A stretch of 64,000 nucleotides of DNA, taken from positions 1-64,000 of the IMG/VR virus record IMGVR_UViG_3300042564_000974; one strand, 5' to 3'. A program made the position numbers and the translations under genes. The DNA comes from a virus. The notes beneath the pieces were generated by a model. It made no database searches. It saw nothing but the letters and a program-made list of their open reading frames with translations, and was not told the DNA's origin. Positions within the stretch are counted from its first letter, which is position 1; each line of letters opens with the position of its first letter. Below, one piece after another: positions 47,879 to 56,148 of the stretch.

Positions 47879-48786
47879 TAGATATAGGGCTGTCCTCTAC
47901 GAGGGGGTCCTTGTTTCATGACCCTTCCATCTGGCCTGGTTCTCTCAATCTGCTTTCCTACAAGCCATTTAACTGCTTGCGCCCCTGGAAGTGTGATTCC
48001 ATGACCTTCAGTGAAACTTCTGATGCGTGATGATTTATTGAGGTCAGGAAGAATAGAACGCATCACTTCTTCATGGTCTTCATAGCGTGTTGTACCACCA
48101 CGCTTTAAAGATGCAGTACCGATACCTCGTGGGTCTTGCCATGGGCGCATCATATTGGCAGTCATATCAGACTCACGACCATCTACTGTCATTACTGAAG
48201 TGTCACCAGCAATGTTCCTATAGAAAGAGTTTACTTTTGGTGAACTACTGCGGGGTAGAATTTCTTCGGGGTCTGCACCTTCTAGAATATTGAGTGCTTT
48301 TACAACATTTGTATCAGATGATACAGATATAGATGGTGCCCGTTCCTTCATCATTGCCTGAACTTCAGGAATACGGCCTGTAGGCTTCAATAAATTTTCA
48401 GGCACTTCTTCACCACGAGTACGAAAATCAGTGGAAAGTGCTCTATTGATGACTCTATTTGACTCTGACTGACGGTGGCTTTCACGAACCATTGCCCGTT
48501 CTGCTGGTGTCATAGATGCAATTTCTGCAAAAGCATTAATGTTGTTGCTATCAAAGTCCATGTTTGGTGATACAGCGGCGACAATTCCAGAACCATGTGC
48601 TGGACTAATGCCAATGTCTAATGAACCTTTTCGTGTGGCTTCTTGTACACCTGGGTACCAAAGAAGTCCTTCTTGTAAAGTTTCATCTGAAGCACCAAGA
48701 ATCAAGTCTTTGGAACGCTTGCGAGCATCAGCAAATTGTTCCGCATTGATTTTAGGGTTTACATCAAAAAAAGGAAATTTTGCCAT
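47878..48786 (-). CDS. Hypothetical protein with SPN/SFYRNI/TVDGR motifs
   Basis: A 302-aa protein. It shows HGSGIVAAVSPNMDFDSNN, VVKALNILEGADPEEILP, KVNSFYRNIAGDTSVMTVDG and a helical C-terminus with a basic tail. This pattern (A..SPN..N, K..SFY.NI.G....TVD) belongs to a phage family I know only by shape; it resembles a helix-hairpin-helix glycosylase layout, with Asp in TVDGR as the possible acid. DNA base processing would be a guess. Coupled by TAATG on both sides. Confidence 0.5.
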   Translation of the reverse strand: MAKFPFFDVNPKINAEQFADARKRSKDLILGASDETLQEGLLWYPGVQEATRKGSLDIGISPAHGSGIVAAVSPNMDFDSNNINAFAEIASMTPAERAMVRESHRQSESNRVINRALSTDFRTRGEEVPENLLKPTGRIPEVQAMMKERAPSISVSSDTNVVKALNILEGADPEEILPRSSSPKVNSFYRNIAGDTSVMTVDGRESDMTANMMRPWQDPRGIGTASLKRGGTTRYEDHEEVMRSILPDLNKSSRIRSFTEGHGITLPGAQAVKWLVGKQIERTRPDGRVMKQGPPRRGQPYI

Positions 48787-49226
48787 CAGTAATCTCCTCC
48801 AGCGTCCACATTCTCTTTGTTTACCTTGCGGTAAGCCGCTGTACCACGCTGACGCTGGCGACCAGTGTCAATAGGGCGAGATGGACGGCGAACAGGTTCT
48901 GGCTTCTTGTCAATGTCAAGGTGACCTGGCTTAAAGTTGTCTAGAGGGTCGGTGTAGGGGATACCTACACCAGACATGTGGCGCTGCACATCAATACCAC
49001 CACGAGGTCCCATTGGGCTGGGAACATATGGGCTTCGGAACTCGGTACCAAAATCAGGTCGCTTATAGAACTGCTCACTAAACAATGAGCGCTTAAGGCC
49101 CCGCATTAACGGTCTGAAGTTATATGGAACACCCGCCCCTGCAAAAACAGGAGCAATAGGCATGTCTGCCGTAGAGGTAGGTCCGCTACTGTCCTGTGCG
49201 GGGGCGCCTGCGTCTGCGCCCTCCAT
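48786..49226 (-). CDS. Pro/Arg-rich hypothetical protein
   Basis: A 146-aa protein with low-complexity, Pro/Arg-rich composition (KKPEPVRRPSRPIDTGRQ, GDY end) and a short hydrophobic N-terminus (TADMPIAPVFAGAGVPYNF). Probably disordered; could be a minor virion protein. No domain recognised. Confidence 0.5.
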   Translation of the reverse strand: MEGADAGAPAQDSSGPTSTADMPIAPVFAGAGVPYNFRPLMRGLKRSLFSEQFYKRPDFGTEFRSPYVPSPMGPRGGIDVQRHMSGVGIPYTDPLDNFKPGHLDIDKKPEPVRRPSRPIDTGRQRQRGTAAYRKVNKENVDAGGDY

Positions 49227-49231
49227 GATTA

Positions 49232-49633
49232 TCAGTCGTAGACGACAGTTGGGTTCGGACGGTTCATGTGACCACCCGTGTTGTACTCATACTCAAAGTA
49301 TGGCATCGCATCGCCAGCAATTGAACCCTGTACGAATTCGCTGAGAACCGTAGGAGCCTCAATCCAGGTAGCGGCGCCAACATGTGCACGCTCTGCCATG
49401 GTCTGTTCTGCATGCTTGTAGAACATCTCTGGGTTGTTGTGGTTCATACGCATTGGGGATGGTGCGGTGTCCATATATGCACCCTGAGCGAAGTCCATAG
49501 GAACATCGGTGTCGGTGGCGACTCCCTCTTCAAAACGAAGAGGACCCTTGTTCATTGGGATGCTTGGCGCAAAAGAGCGTTCAAACACTGGGCTGTGCTT
49601 CTCAGGAAACATTGGTGCTGGTGAAACATTCAC
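49232..49633 (-). CDS. Hypothetical protein (GTG start)
   Basis: 133 aa from a GTG at 49633, with GGAGG ten bases upstream; ATGs occur later. Pro/Met-rich N-terminus, then HNNPEMFYKHAEQTMAERA and YFEYEYNTGGHMNRPNPTV. It shares the KHAEQ.M motif with the gene at 5913-6272. No known family; context suggests a structural role. Confidence 0.5.
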   Translation of the reverse strand: MNVSPAPMFPEKHSPVFERSFAPSIPMNKGPLRFEEGVATDTDVPMDFAQGAYMDTAPSPMRMNHNNPEMFYKHAEQTMAERAHVGAATWIEAPTVLSEFVQGSIAGDAMPYFEYEYNTGGHMNRPNPTVVYD

Positions 49634-49696
49634 TGTAAATAGTCCTCCAAATAGGGGGTTGTGACTTTCTACAAGAATAGCATTTTTATGAACGCC

Positions 49697-51262
49697 CTAC
49701 CTGAAGAATGGGCTATTTGACTCTTGAATCTGTGGCATCGTGTCCATAACGGTCATTGCACAGGCAATTGCAAGGCTATCAGGGTAGTCGTCAAAGGCTC
49801 CCTTTTCATTTGGAGCCGCCGCTAACAGGTAAGGACCTTTATATACTTTTTCTAGGTCAGACATCTGTTGATTGAATCTTTTCCATGTACGAGTACGGCG
49901 AGCCTTACTATGACCAGGAAGGATGAGTTGGTCACGCTGAATAATCTCTGTGAGATGCACCCAGCGCTCGTTCTGAGCCTTTGAATCAGATGAGATGGCT
50001 AATACCTCAATATTAGGTAAAAGAATCTGTAGACGCTCTGCTACAGCGCCACCAACGCCCTGTGCGTCCACTCCTACACGGAGCAGGTCATAATGTCGCA
50101 AGAAGTCCACAATGTGGAAATATTGGGATTCCCATTCTTCATTGTTAATCTCAAGCCAGTTCAGGACACGATGCTCATAGAAACCGAATGGGTCTGGGTG
50201 GTCCCAGTCAACCCAGCACACAGTCACTACCGTTGAGTCGTTGGCTCTCGCCACATCTATCCCAGCGACACAAGGTGTGCGCCACCATTCTTTAACCAAT
50301 GGCATAGACGGGTCGTACAGTCGTTCCATACGCTCTTCAGTAACGAACATACCTTTTTCAAGGATGAACTTGTTCATGTAAGACATTTGGAATTCGTCAG
50401 AGTCTTCGCCAATACGCAATTTCTCTTTAGCGATGAATTTGGAGTAGTTGGGGTTGTATTTAGACGCAACCCTGTAGTCATACTCAAAGTGTGCGTTTCG
50501 GTGACCACGACCACCATTGGCGGAACGGCGCTTGTTATATTGAATCATCTTATAGAAATAAGATTTATGACGGTTAGCCGTACCAGTAAGGACCATAGAA
50601 CCGTTGTTGAACGCCAACATGGGGGCAATTGACTTGGTAATCATGACTTCATCGGCTTCCTGAGCCTCGTCCACTAGGACCATGTGGTAGGTCTTGGACT
50701 CAATCTTTGCCTTAGGGTTACATGTCTGCATACGACAGAGTGAACCAGAGTTCTTAAGGGTAATAAGGCGACCACGACCACGGGTACCACCACCTGTTGC
50801 CTTGTCATCAATCTCTGGGTCAAGGAGGAACTCAAGAGCATGGTCGCTGGTCAACTTGGACACGATACGACCAAACACAGTGTCGGCCTGCTCCTCGGTA
50901 GGAGCAAAAGTTCCAACCCAGAATCCCTTCTCAAACTTACCTAGCCACAGAGGGTAGACAGGAGCCAACTTGGGAAGGATGACCATCATGCCCGCAATAA
51001 CGGCAGACAAAACTTCAGACTTACCTGACTGGCGGGTTGCCACCACTGTCATTAGGTCACCGTCACCAAGGACGGCGGACTCTACGATTCGGTAAGCAAT
51101 TGGAATCTGGTAGGGGAAGAACTCAACATCACAGAACTCTTCGGTGAAGATAATGATGCGCTTAACTAGTTGGTCAATGAACTCGGCAGAGGTTTCATCA
51201 AGTTCCTCGCCCTCACCGAAATCTTCAGTAGGTTCAATTAGTTCATTTTCGTCTAAGGACAT
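49697..51262 (-). CDS. terL: Terminase large subunit
   Basis: A 521-aa terminase. The ATPase shows VVATRQSGKSEV (Walker A, residues 74-84) and HMVLVDEAQEADE (Walker B). The nuclease domain shows AGIDVARANDSTVVTV (first Asp), LRVGVDAQGVGGAVAERL (second Asp) and a final FDDYPDSLAIACAM (third acid). It cuts the concatemer and drives packaging through the portal. No clear small subunit could be found beside it. Confidence 0.93.
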   Translation of the reverse strand: MSLDENELIEPTEDFGEGEELDETSAEFIDQLVKRIIIFTEEFCDVEFFPYQIPIAYRIVESAVLGDGDLMTVVATRQSGKSEVLSAVIAGMMVILPKLAPVYPLWLGKFEKGFWVGTFAPTEEQADTVFGRIVSKLTSDHALEFLLDPEIDDKATGGGTRGRGRLITLKNSGSLCRMQTCNPKAKIESKTYHMVLVDEAQEADEVMITKSIAPMLAFNNGSMVLTGTANRHKSYFYKMIQYNKRRSANGGRGHRNAHFEYDYRVASKYNPNYSKFIAKEKLRIGEDSDEFQMSYMNKFILEKGMFVTEERMERLYDPSMPLVKEWWRTPCVAGIDVARANDSTVVTVCWVDWDHPDPFGFYEHRVLNWLEINNEEWESQYFHIVDFLRHYDLLRVGVDAQGVGGAVAERLQILLPNIEVLAISSDSKAQNERWVHLTEIIQRDQLILPGHSKARRTRTWKRFNQQMSDLEKVYKGPYLLAAAPNEKGAFDDYPDSLAIACAMTVMDTMPQIQESNSPFFR

Positions 51263-51268
51263 ATTTCC

Positions 51269-51493
51269 CTATGGTTGTGTGGAACGAGATTGCAACTCAT
51301 CCCAAAGGTCTTTTACAAGATTTAACACCCTAGAGAATTCATCGGGTGATGCTTTATGGAATGCCCATTGGTCATAGGTGGCTCCAAGTTCCATAAGGCA
51401 AGCATTAAGCCACCCACGGAGTTGGATGTCATCCATATTTTTAATGCGGTCAGCCCGTGGGCGCTCCTGTTTTGTTTCCTTTCGGAACAGCAT
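51269..51493 (-). CDS. Small protein directly upstream of TerL
   Basis: 74 aa from the ATG at 51493; a TTG at 51505 is also in frame. Mostly helical: MDDIQLRGWLNACLMELGAT, EFSRVLNLVKDLWDELQS. Its 5' end overlaps the preceding gene by 44 bases. Its position is that of a small terminase, but it lacks a visible HTH, so I leave the function open. Confidence 0.5.
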   Translation of the reverse strand: MLFRKETKQERPRADRIKNMDDIQLRGWLNACLMELGATYDQWAFHKASPDEFSRVLNLVKDLWDELQSRSTQP

Positions 51494-51908
51494 TCCAGTT
51501 TCCAATCTCGTGTGGTGTCAGGTCTAGGTAACGACCCTGCATTGCAGACAAGATACCCGATTCTTCACTGAGATGTTGTGGTTTACAGAGACCAACTTGT
51601 AGACAACGCTTAAAGGCAACAATGTAGATACCTGTCCCCTTGTTCCATGGAGAAGATGTTTGGTGCATGGTCCCAACACCCACATGAATTAAGCGTGTGT
51701 CTTTTTTCAAGATTGCGTACACACGACCATAAACATACAACTGGTCATGTTGAAATTTAAATACAAACTTAAAGTAGAAGAACGCAGGAATAATAAATGC
51801 AGGGTGTAGAACTATTGCAGATGTGGCATAACCAAGAAATACCAGCAATGGCCCAAATGTAAGGGCTTTAGCAATACTCTTAGAAATCTTGCGTGTGGTA
51901 GTTGTCAT
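51450..51908 (-). CDS. Membrane protein of unknown function
   Basis: A 152-aa protein. The N-terminal part has two hydrophobic segments (FGPLLVFLGYATSAIVL and FIIPAFFYFKFVFKF); a soluble C-terminal half contains YGRVYAILKKDTRLIHVGVG and a Lys/Thr-rich end. No family recognised. It overlaps both neighbours (29 and 44 bases). Confidence 0.5.
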   Translation of the reverse strand: MTTTTRKISKSIAKALTFGPLLVFLGYATSAIVLHPAFIIPAFFYFKFVFKFQHDQLYVYGRVYAILKKDTRLIHVGVGTMHQTSSPWNKGTGIYIVAFKRCLQVGLCKPQHLSEESGILSAMQGRYLDLTPHEIGNWNAVPKGNKTGAPTG

Positions 51909-52452
51909 CTCGTGAACCTATTCTGCTATATCTGTATGAGTTTAAAAAGTCATTAATAAAACGACCCTTTGAGTTACTGTTTGCAAAGTTATTATAGATA
52001 CTTTCAGGAACATTGTTGTACTTGTAGGTATCTCCACGCTTGTGGAACTTGACATAAACGGTGCCTAGAACATTTGTACCATATTGCGGGTCAACACCAG
52101 ATTTAGCAAGAAGATATTGTTTTTCTGCTGGCTTAGGAACAAACTTATGTGAGGCTACACGGGTACTTCGGTCAGGACCCTGACCATAGTTATCTTCTGG
52201 TGGACGAGCGTCAGCAACATAGTAGGTGTCATAGTTGATGGATACTCCACCCTCTTCACCTTCGGTTGGTAAGTTTTCTGACTTAACACGGGAAGAACCA
52301 AACATCTCAAAAGGAGGGAGGTGGTCTTCCTCTTCTCGTTCAGGTGTTCCGCTAGGGATTAACTGACGAAGGTCTCGGTTTGCACCAATCCGACCTTCTT
52401 CAGCAAGGATGTCTGTAAGACTTCTACCCAGCCGTTTTTTCGGTTTCGCCAT
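51880..52452 (-). CDS. Protein with C-terminal KTSC domain
   Basis: A 190-aa protein. The N-terminal ~110 residues are charged and disordered (MAKPKKRLGRSLTDILAEEG). The C-terminal ~70 residues match the KTSC domain: GTVYVKFHKRGDTYKYNNV, PESIYNNFANSNSKGRFIND. KTSC units occur in phage and bacterial proteins, sometimes fused to RNA- or lysine-tRNA-linked domains; function is uncertain. AAGGA is five bases upstream of the ATG. Confidence 0.65.
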   Translation of the reverse strand: MAKPKKRLGRSLTDILAEEGRIGANRDLRQLIPSGTPEREEEDHLPPFEMFGSSRVKSENLPTEGEEGGVSINYDTYYVADARPPEDNYGQGPDRSTRVASHKFVPKPAEKQYLLAKSGVDPQYGTNVLGTVYVKFHKRGDTYKYNNVPESIYNNFANSNSKGRFINDFLNSYRYSRIGSRDDNYHTQDF

Positions 52453-52558
52453 TTGATTCCTTTTGAATTAAAGCCGATTTTAGAATGGCTAATTCAACAT
52501 TAAGACGAGAAATCTCAGAAGAGAGATGCTTGATTACTTCTTGTGGGTCAATTTCCAT
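52424..52558 (-). CDS. Very small coiled-coil protein (44 aa), leaderless
   Basis: A 44-aa frame: MEIDPQEVIKHLSSEISRLN, VELAILKSALIQKESNGETE, a single heptad helix. The ATG has no ribosome site but a GTAGTAT hexamer six bases upstream. It overlaps the next gene start by 29 bases. Real translation is likely but unproven. Confidence 0.5.
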   Translation of the reverse strand: MEIDPQEVIKHLSSEISRLNVELAILKSALIQKESNGETEKTAG

Positions 52559-52564
52559 GCGGAG

Positions 52565-52570
52565 ATACTA
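52565..52570 (-). promoter_or_regulatory. Candidate leaderless promoter -10 (TAGTAT)
   Basis: Minus-strand GTAGTAT, six bases, ATG at 52558. It matches TANNNT with the same spacing as the other leaderless candidates. Confidence 0.4.
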
Positions 52571-52572
52571 CC

Positions 52573-53100
52573 TTATTCAGGCTTAGGAAGTGCACGCCAT
52601 GCGGCTTCAAACTTAGCCGCATCCTTTGCCATTTCTGGAGAAAGTTCTAAATGCAACCACTTCCCGCCAAAACTTCCAGCGTTATCGGACTCACTAAAAA
52701 TCTTTACCCCAGCCTCATTTTCGCCTCTTGAGCACCTGAAACCTCTTCCATACCCCTGGTTTTTGTCCTTGGGGTTTGCGTCAAATGCGTAGTCGTGAAT
52801 CTCTTCAATTCCTAATTCTTTTGTGTACTTGATGAACCAGTTCCACATGGCAACGCCGACCTTGCGGTCGTCATACCCAATATCTACAGCGGCTCCAGTG
52901 GCGTGGACACTGAGGAATTTCTCCATGCCAGGGTCGCCAATCTTCTTACCAGCGGTCTTAGAGTTTCGCATCAATCGGGCGGAATAAATTCCCAGATTCT
53001 TTGTTTTCCATCTCTTGGCACAAAGTTCTGCCAGTTTCTCGGTTCCAGGCTGTGCACCTTTTCCATCAAATGCGGGATAATAACTGTATTTTCTTGGCAT
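52573..53100 (-). CDS. Endolysin candidate, M15-like peptidase
   Basis: A 175-aa soluble protein of the M15/VanY-type peptidase group: zinc ligands in LSVHATGAAVDIGYDDR (H, D) and GGKWLHLELSPEM (H). Additional features are WNWFIKYTKELGIEEIHDY and a GYGRGFRCSRG loop. It should cut peptidoglycan peptide bonds for lysis. No separate cell-wall-binding domain or signal peptide. The ATG has a TAAAAT hexamer six bases upstream and no good ribosome site, so it may have its own leaderless promoter. Confidence 0.75.
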   Translation of the reverse strand: MPRKYSYYPAFDGKGAQPGTEKLAELCAKRWKTKNLGIYSARLMRNSKTAGKKIGDPGMEKFLSVHATGAAVDIGYDDRKVGVAMWNWFIKYTKELGIEEIHDYAFDANPKDKNQGYGRGFRCSRGENEAGVKIFSESDNAGSFGGKWLHLELSPEMAKDAAKFEAAWRALPKPE

Positions 53101-53106
53101 GCACCT

Positions 53107-53112
53107 ATTTTA
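53107..53112 (-). promoter_or_regulatory. Candidate leaderless promoter -10 (TAAAAT)
   Basis: Minus-strand CTAAAAT then six bases and the ATG at 53100 of the endolysin candidate. The context TAGGCTAAAATAGGTGCATG closely resembles the plus-strand element at 21905. Confidence 0.5.
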
Positions 53113-53143
53113 GCCTATCTAGTCAAGGCTCGTTGATGTAGAA

Positions 53144-53386
53144 TCACCACTTATTTACAGGACAAAAAGCGTGTAGCAACTCTGTTTTTGTAGGCATATG
53201 ACAACCACACTTACTACATTGATGGGTAATCAAGTAGTGTGGGCAGGCTTCACAAATTGCCAATCGCTCTGCTTTCACAGTGTCAGATACTTTTGGAGTA
53301 TCAGGATTAAAAAGGGCTGTAGGGGTAACGATTCCTGCTTGTTGTTTGGCTAGGTTCTTAGCCTTCCAGTCTTGCCAAGGACTCAT
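53144..53386 (-). CDS. Small zinc-binding protein
   Basis: An 80-aa protein. The C-terminal half holds CEACPHYLITHQCSKCGCH and a final Cys in HAFCPVNKW, forming a Cys4-5 zinc site. The N-terminal half is basic and helical. Such mini zinc proteins are frequent in phages and usually unassigned. Its ATG overlaps the stop of the preceding 60-aa gene by four bases (ATGG/TAG region). Confidence 0.6.
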   Translation of the reverse strand: MSPWQDWKAKNLAKQQAGIVTPTALFNPDTPKVSDTVKAERLAICEACPHYLITHQCSKCGCHMPTKTELLHAFCPVNKW

Positions 53387-53565
53387 GGCCTAACAAACCC
53401 TTCACCGTTCCAAAGCAACCCTTCTTCAACAGGGACATCGGAGACAATAATCTTTGGGTCGCTGCTGAGAATGGCTATCAACTTATCAACAGCATCCGAC
53501 TGGATATTTGGGACAGGCATTTCGCCTGCTACTTCTCCATCTACTACAAAAATAAAATGTGACAT
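53383..53565 (-). CDS. Small hypothetical protein
   Basis: 60 aa from the ATG at 53565, which has AAGGAG four bases upstream; an earlier start at 53583 would overlap the upstream fibre gene. Compact alpha/beta: SHFIFVVDGEVAGEMPVP, AVDKLIAILSSDPKIIV, EEGLLWNGEGFVRP. Unknown. Confidence 0.55.
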   Translation of the reverse strand: MSHFIFVVDGEVAGEMPVPNIQSDAVDKLIAILSSDPKIIVSDVPVEEGLLWNGEGFVRP

Positions 53566-53573
53566 ATCGCTCC

Positions 53574-54227
53574 TTAACAGCAACTAATGATTACGCACTG
53601 GTCTGTACCTGTCTTACGATAGCCGCCAACAGAGCAACTATCTACATTCTCAGGGCCAACTAGCCCTGAACCGCCTGAACAGGATGCATTAGCAGTTCCT
53701 GCACTATCGGAGTATAGCCATCCCCAAATAGTTCCAGTTACATACTGACCATTGTTAAGTTGGATGGTAACAAAATCAAAGTATGAAGTCCATGAACCAC
53801 AGGAACCAGTTGTGTAAGTAGTGCAACCAGAACCACTATTAGCGGTATACAAAGTGGCAGAACCGCAGCCAGCGCAATCCACCGATGATGCAGTAAAGCA
53901 ACCACTATTACAATCAGGAGCAGCAACAGTAGCGCCAGCGACATCATAAGATGGACAACCATCCTTTGTATAACGAGTGGGAATCTGGTAGGTGCGGTTG
54001 CCACATGACCCTGAGTACACAGCACTTAAAGTAGTTGTTCCCCAATCACGACCACCAGCGTCATGCCTACGGCAATCAGTCCATGCCCGTGCCCATACGC
54101 CGTCTTTCTTAGCCCATACACTTTTAGCGTAAAGCCAGTTTCCCCCTGATTTACCATACATAACGGTTCCTTGGGATTGGTCATCACCACCAACCCATGT
54201 TCCATTTTTGTTGGCTTTGAGAGTCAT
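53574..54227 (-). CDS. Cys-rich tail-fibre/adhesin-like protein
   Basis: A 217-aa protein. The N-terminus has repeats of WVGG, KSGGNWLYAKSVWAKKDGVW, typical of phage fibre docking. The remainder is Gly/Ser/Thr-rich with about sixteen Cys (SSVDCAGCGS, SGCTTYTTGSCGSW, DQCVIISCC). Disulfides would be needed outside the cell, which suits a virion surface. It follows the short collagen-like gene. Probably a fibre tip or receptor-binding subunit. Confidence 0.6.
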   Translation of the reverse strand: MTLKANKNGTWVGGDDQSQGTVMYGKSGGNWLYAKSVWAKKDGVWARAWTDCRRHDAGGRDWGTTTLSAVYSGSCGNRTYQIPTRYTKDGCPSYDVAGATVAAPDCNSGCFTASSVDCAGCGSATLYTANSGSGCTTYTTGSCGSWTSYFDFVTIQLNNGQYVTGTIWGWLYSDSAGTANASCSGGSGLVGPENVDSCSVGGYRKTGTDQCVIISCC

Positions 54228-54230
54228 GTC

Positions 54231-54758
54231 TTAAACCACAATCCAAACATCACCGTTACTTCCACCTGTGGGACCACTAGCAGATACGGTAATTGCAGTA
54301 GAAGCAGGACCTGTTGCACCTGTAGGACCAGTAGCACCTGTGGGACCAGTTGGTCCACCTGCGGGGCCAGTAGCACCAACGGGGCCAGTAGCACCTGTTG
54401 CACCCGTTAGACCAGTGGGACCAGTAGCACCTGTCGCACCAACTCCAGTTGGACCAGTTGGTCCTGTTAAGCCTGTGGGTCCTGTCGCTCCAACAGGTCC
54501 AGTAGCGCCTGTTAATCCTGTGGGTCCCGTGGCTCCTGTTACACCAGTTGGTCCAGTTGGACCTGCAACTGATGATGCGGCTCCAGTAGGCCCAGCAGGT
54601 CCTGAGGAATAGGCAAGAGACGACCACGCCGTGGTCCCATTACCAACTTTAAACTTACCCGTGTCTTTTTCAAGACCCATCTCACCTTCAGCAAGGATGG
54701 GGTTAGCGGTAGTCCACTCAGCCGCTGTACCTCTACGAAGTTGAATTTTAATAGGCAT
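54231..54758 (-). CDS. Collagen-like fibre protein
   Basis: A 175-aa protein. Residues 1-50 form a phage fibre N-terminal module ([40 protein letters not shown]); residues 53-155 are Gly-X-Y collagen repeats (GPTG, GATG); a short globular end follows. Collagen triple helices act as thin shafts between virion and tip. It shares one base with the preceding gene (TAATG). Confidence 0.8.
   Translation of the reverse strand: MPIKIQLRRGTAAEWTTANPILAEGEMGLEKDTGKFKVGNGTTAWSSLAYSSGPAGPTGAASSVAGPTGPTGVTGATGPTGLTGATGPVGATGPTGLTGPTGPTGVGATGATGPTGLTGATGATGPVGATGPAGGPTGPTGATGPTGATGPASTAITVSASGPTGGSNGDVWIVV
54294..54602. repeat. Collagen (Gly-X-Y) codon-repeat tract 1
   Basis: Nine-base units encoding GPTG/GATG triplets, closely similar to those of the two tracts at 58.7-59.5 and 60.4-61.4 kb. 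Such repeats can recombine or slip. Confidence 0.75.
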
Positions 54759-55084
54759 TACACACCACCTGCATTAATTGAGTCAATTCCACCGTATGAG
54801 GAATTGGGAAAACCACCATCTAGATTAGTTGAACCTGATGAAGCGGTTATATCAGTTTGTAACCAAAAAACATTAGTCATGTTTTCATCATCTGCGGACA
54901 CCACAATCTGCGTCCCAATAGTAGGTACAGCCCAAACACCATTAGAAGACTGCCTACCAATACGAGAAATTGAAATTTCTGTATTCACACCTGTTACCGA
55001 AGGAATTTTTACCCGAATCTCACCTGTAGTTGGGTTGGTATAGGTGACAAGGGCACGATGAACAATAGATGAGCAACTATGCAT
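54758..55084 (-). CDS. OB-fold, baseplate spike-like protein
   Basis: 108 aa from the ATG at 55084, with AAAGGA six bases upstream. The core reads [38 protein letters not shown], and [24 protein letters not shown]. This order (G-x-hRhphP, W-x-x-P, G-x-x-h-h-v) resembles the gpV/gp5 N-terminal OB-fold of tail spikes. No triple-beta helix follows, so it may be a short spike or fibre adaptor. Gene order among fibres is unusual for a spike. Confidence 0.6.
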   Translation of the reverse strand: MHSCSSIVHRALVTYTNPTTGEIRVKIPSVTGVNTEISISRIGRQSSNGVWAVPTIGTQIVVSADDENMTNVFWLQTDITASSGSTNLDGGFPNSSYGGIDSINAGGV

Positions 55085-55086
55085 AA

Positions 55087-56148
55087 TTAATCCTTTAACT
55101 GGTACCAACCATCTTCCCACAAAGTGAGGAGACGGTTGAAGTACTTCTCATACATTAAACCAACGGGAGTAAGACCATATCGGTCTTTAGCGTAGGTGCT
55201 GATTAACTGGCGGTCTAGTTCTGGCGCCTTTTTAGCCGCATCTACAAACTCTTGAAGAGTGTGGCAACGGAACCCCGTCACTCCGTCTTGGACAGTTTCA
55301 GTAAAGGCGCCCCAGTCGGTAGAGATAACAGGGGTACCACAAGCCATCGCTTCAATAGCCACTGTTCCAAAAGGCTCCACATAGATTGTTGGTGCAAATA
55401 GGGCTATTGCGCCTCCCATGAGTTCGGCTCTTTTTTCTGTTCCTACAACACCTACATACTCACCGTACTCTGGTGGTACACCCTGCCCAGCAATCACCAG
55501 ACGCTTCCCTAGAGCCTTACAGACATCTACGGCTATCTGGTAGCCCTTGCGCTCAATAAGGCGTCCCATATAGAGATAGTAATCCCCAGGTGTTTCTTGT
55601 AATGGAAAATCATCAACATCAATGTAACTAGGGATGACGGTGTCATAGAACTTACCGTCAAGGGCGTGGGGGTCGGTTACCTTGGAGCCGTAACAGGAGT
55701 GCATCCATGCGTAGGACTCAAATACCTTGTAGGGGGCAAATGAGCCACCATAACCAATACCGAACTCCACACTCAATTCATTTGGGAAAGCGTCAGCAAT
55801 AGGTTTGGAGGCATAGCCAGCGATAAGACAAATAAAGTCTTTGTGCTCTAAGCGCTCTTTAATTCCCTTGATGACATTGTTGTTGAAACTAACCCAGTGG
55901 GGAAGTGTCCAATCAAAAGAAGCCGCTGAGTAATGGTTGTCTCCAACTGCAACAAGCCGTTCTTCTTCTGTAATACAAACAATGTGCTCGTCACAAGGGG
56001 CTTCATTGAATTCCCCACCATACAGATAGACCGTATGACCAAGGTCTTTCATCATGATGCAGAACTTGCGAATCTTTTCTGTATAGGCGCAAGCCGTAAA
56101 GTCTTCAGTGGTGTTTGTGTGAGGAAGACTAACTATGTGGAATCTCAT
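55087..56148 (-). CDS. GT4-family glycosyltransferase
   Basis: 353 aa from the ATG at 56148 (AGG six bases upstream); a TTG at 56151 also opens the frame. A GT-B enzyme of the GT4 family: a C-terminal Rossmann half with LYMGRLIERKGYQIAVDVCK, LVIAGQGVPPEYGEYV and the donor-site E-x7-E motif EPFGTVAIEAMACGTPVIS. It uses nucleotide sugars. Its place between fibre genes suggests it decorates fibres or host cell surface; the target is not known. Confidence 0.85.
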   Translation of the reverse strand: MRFHIVSLPHTNTTEDFTACAYTEKIRKFCIMMKDLGHTVYLYGGEFNEAPCDEHIVCITEEERLVAVGDNHYSAASFDWTLPHWVSFNNNVIKGIKERLEHKDFICLIAGYASKPIADAFPNELSVEFGIGYGGSFAPYKVFESYAWMHSCYGSKVTDPHALDGKFYDTVIPSYIDVDDFPLQETPGDYYLYMGRLIERKGYQIAVDVCKALGKRLVIAGQGVPPEYGEYVGVVGTEKRAELMGGAIALFAPTIYVEPFGTVAIEAMACGTPVISTDWGAFTETVQDGVTGFRCHTLQEFVDAAKKAPELDRQLISTYAKDRYGLTPVGLMYEKYFNRLLTLWEDGWYQLKD

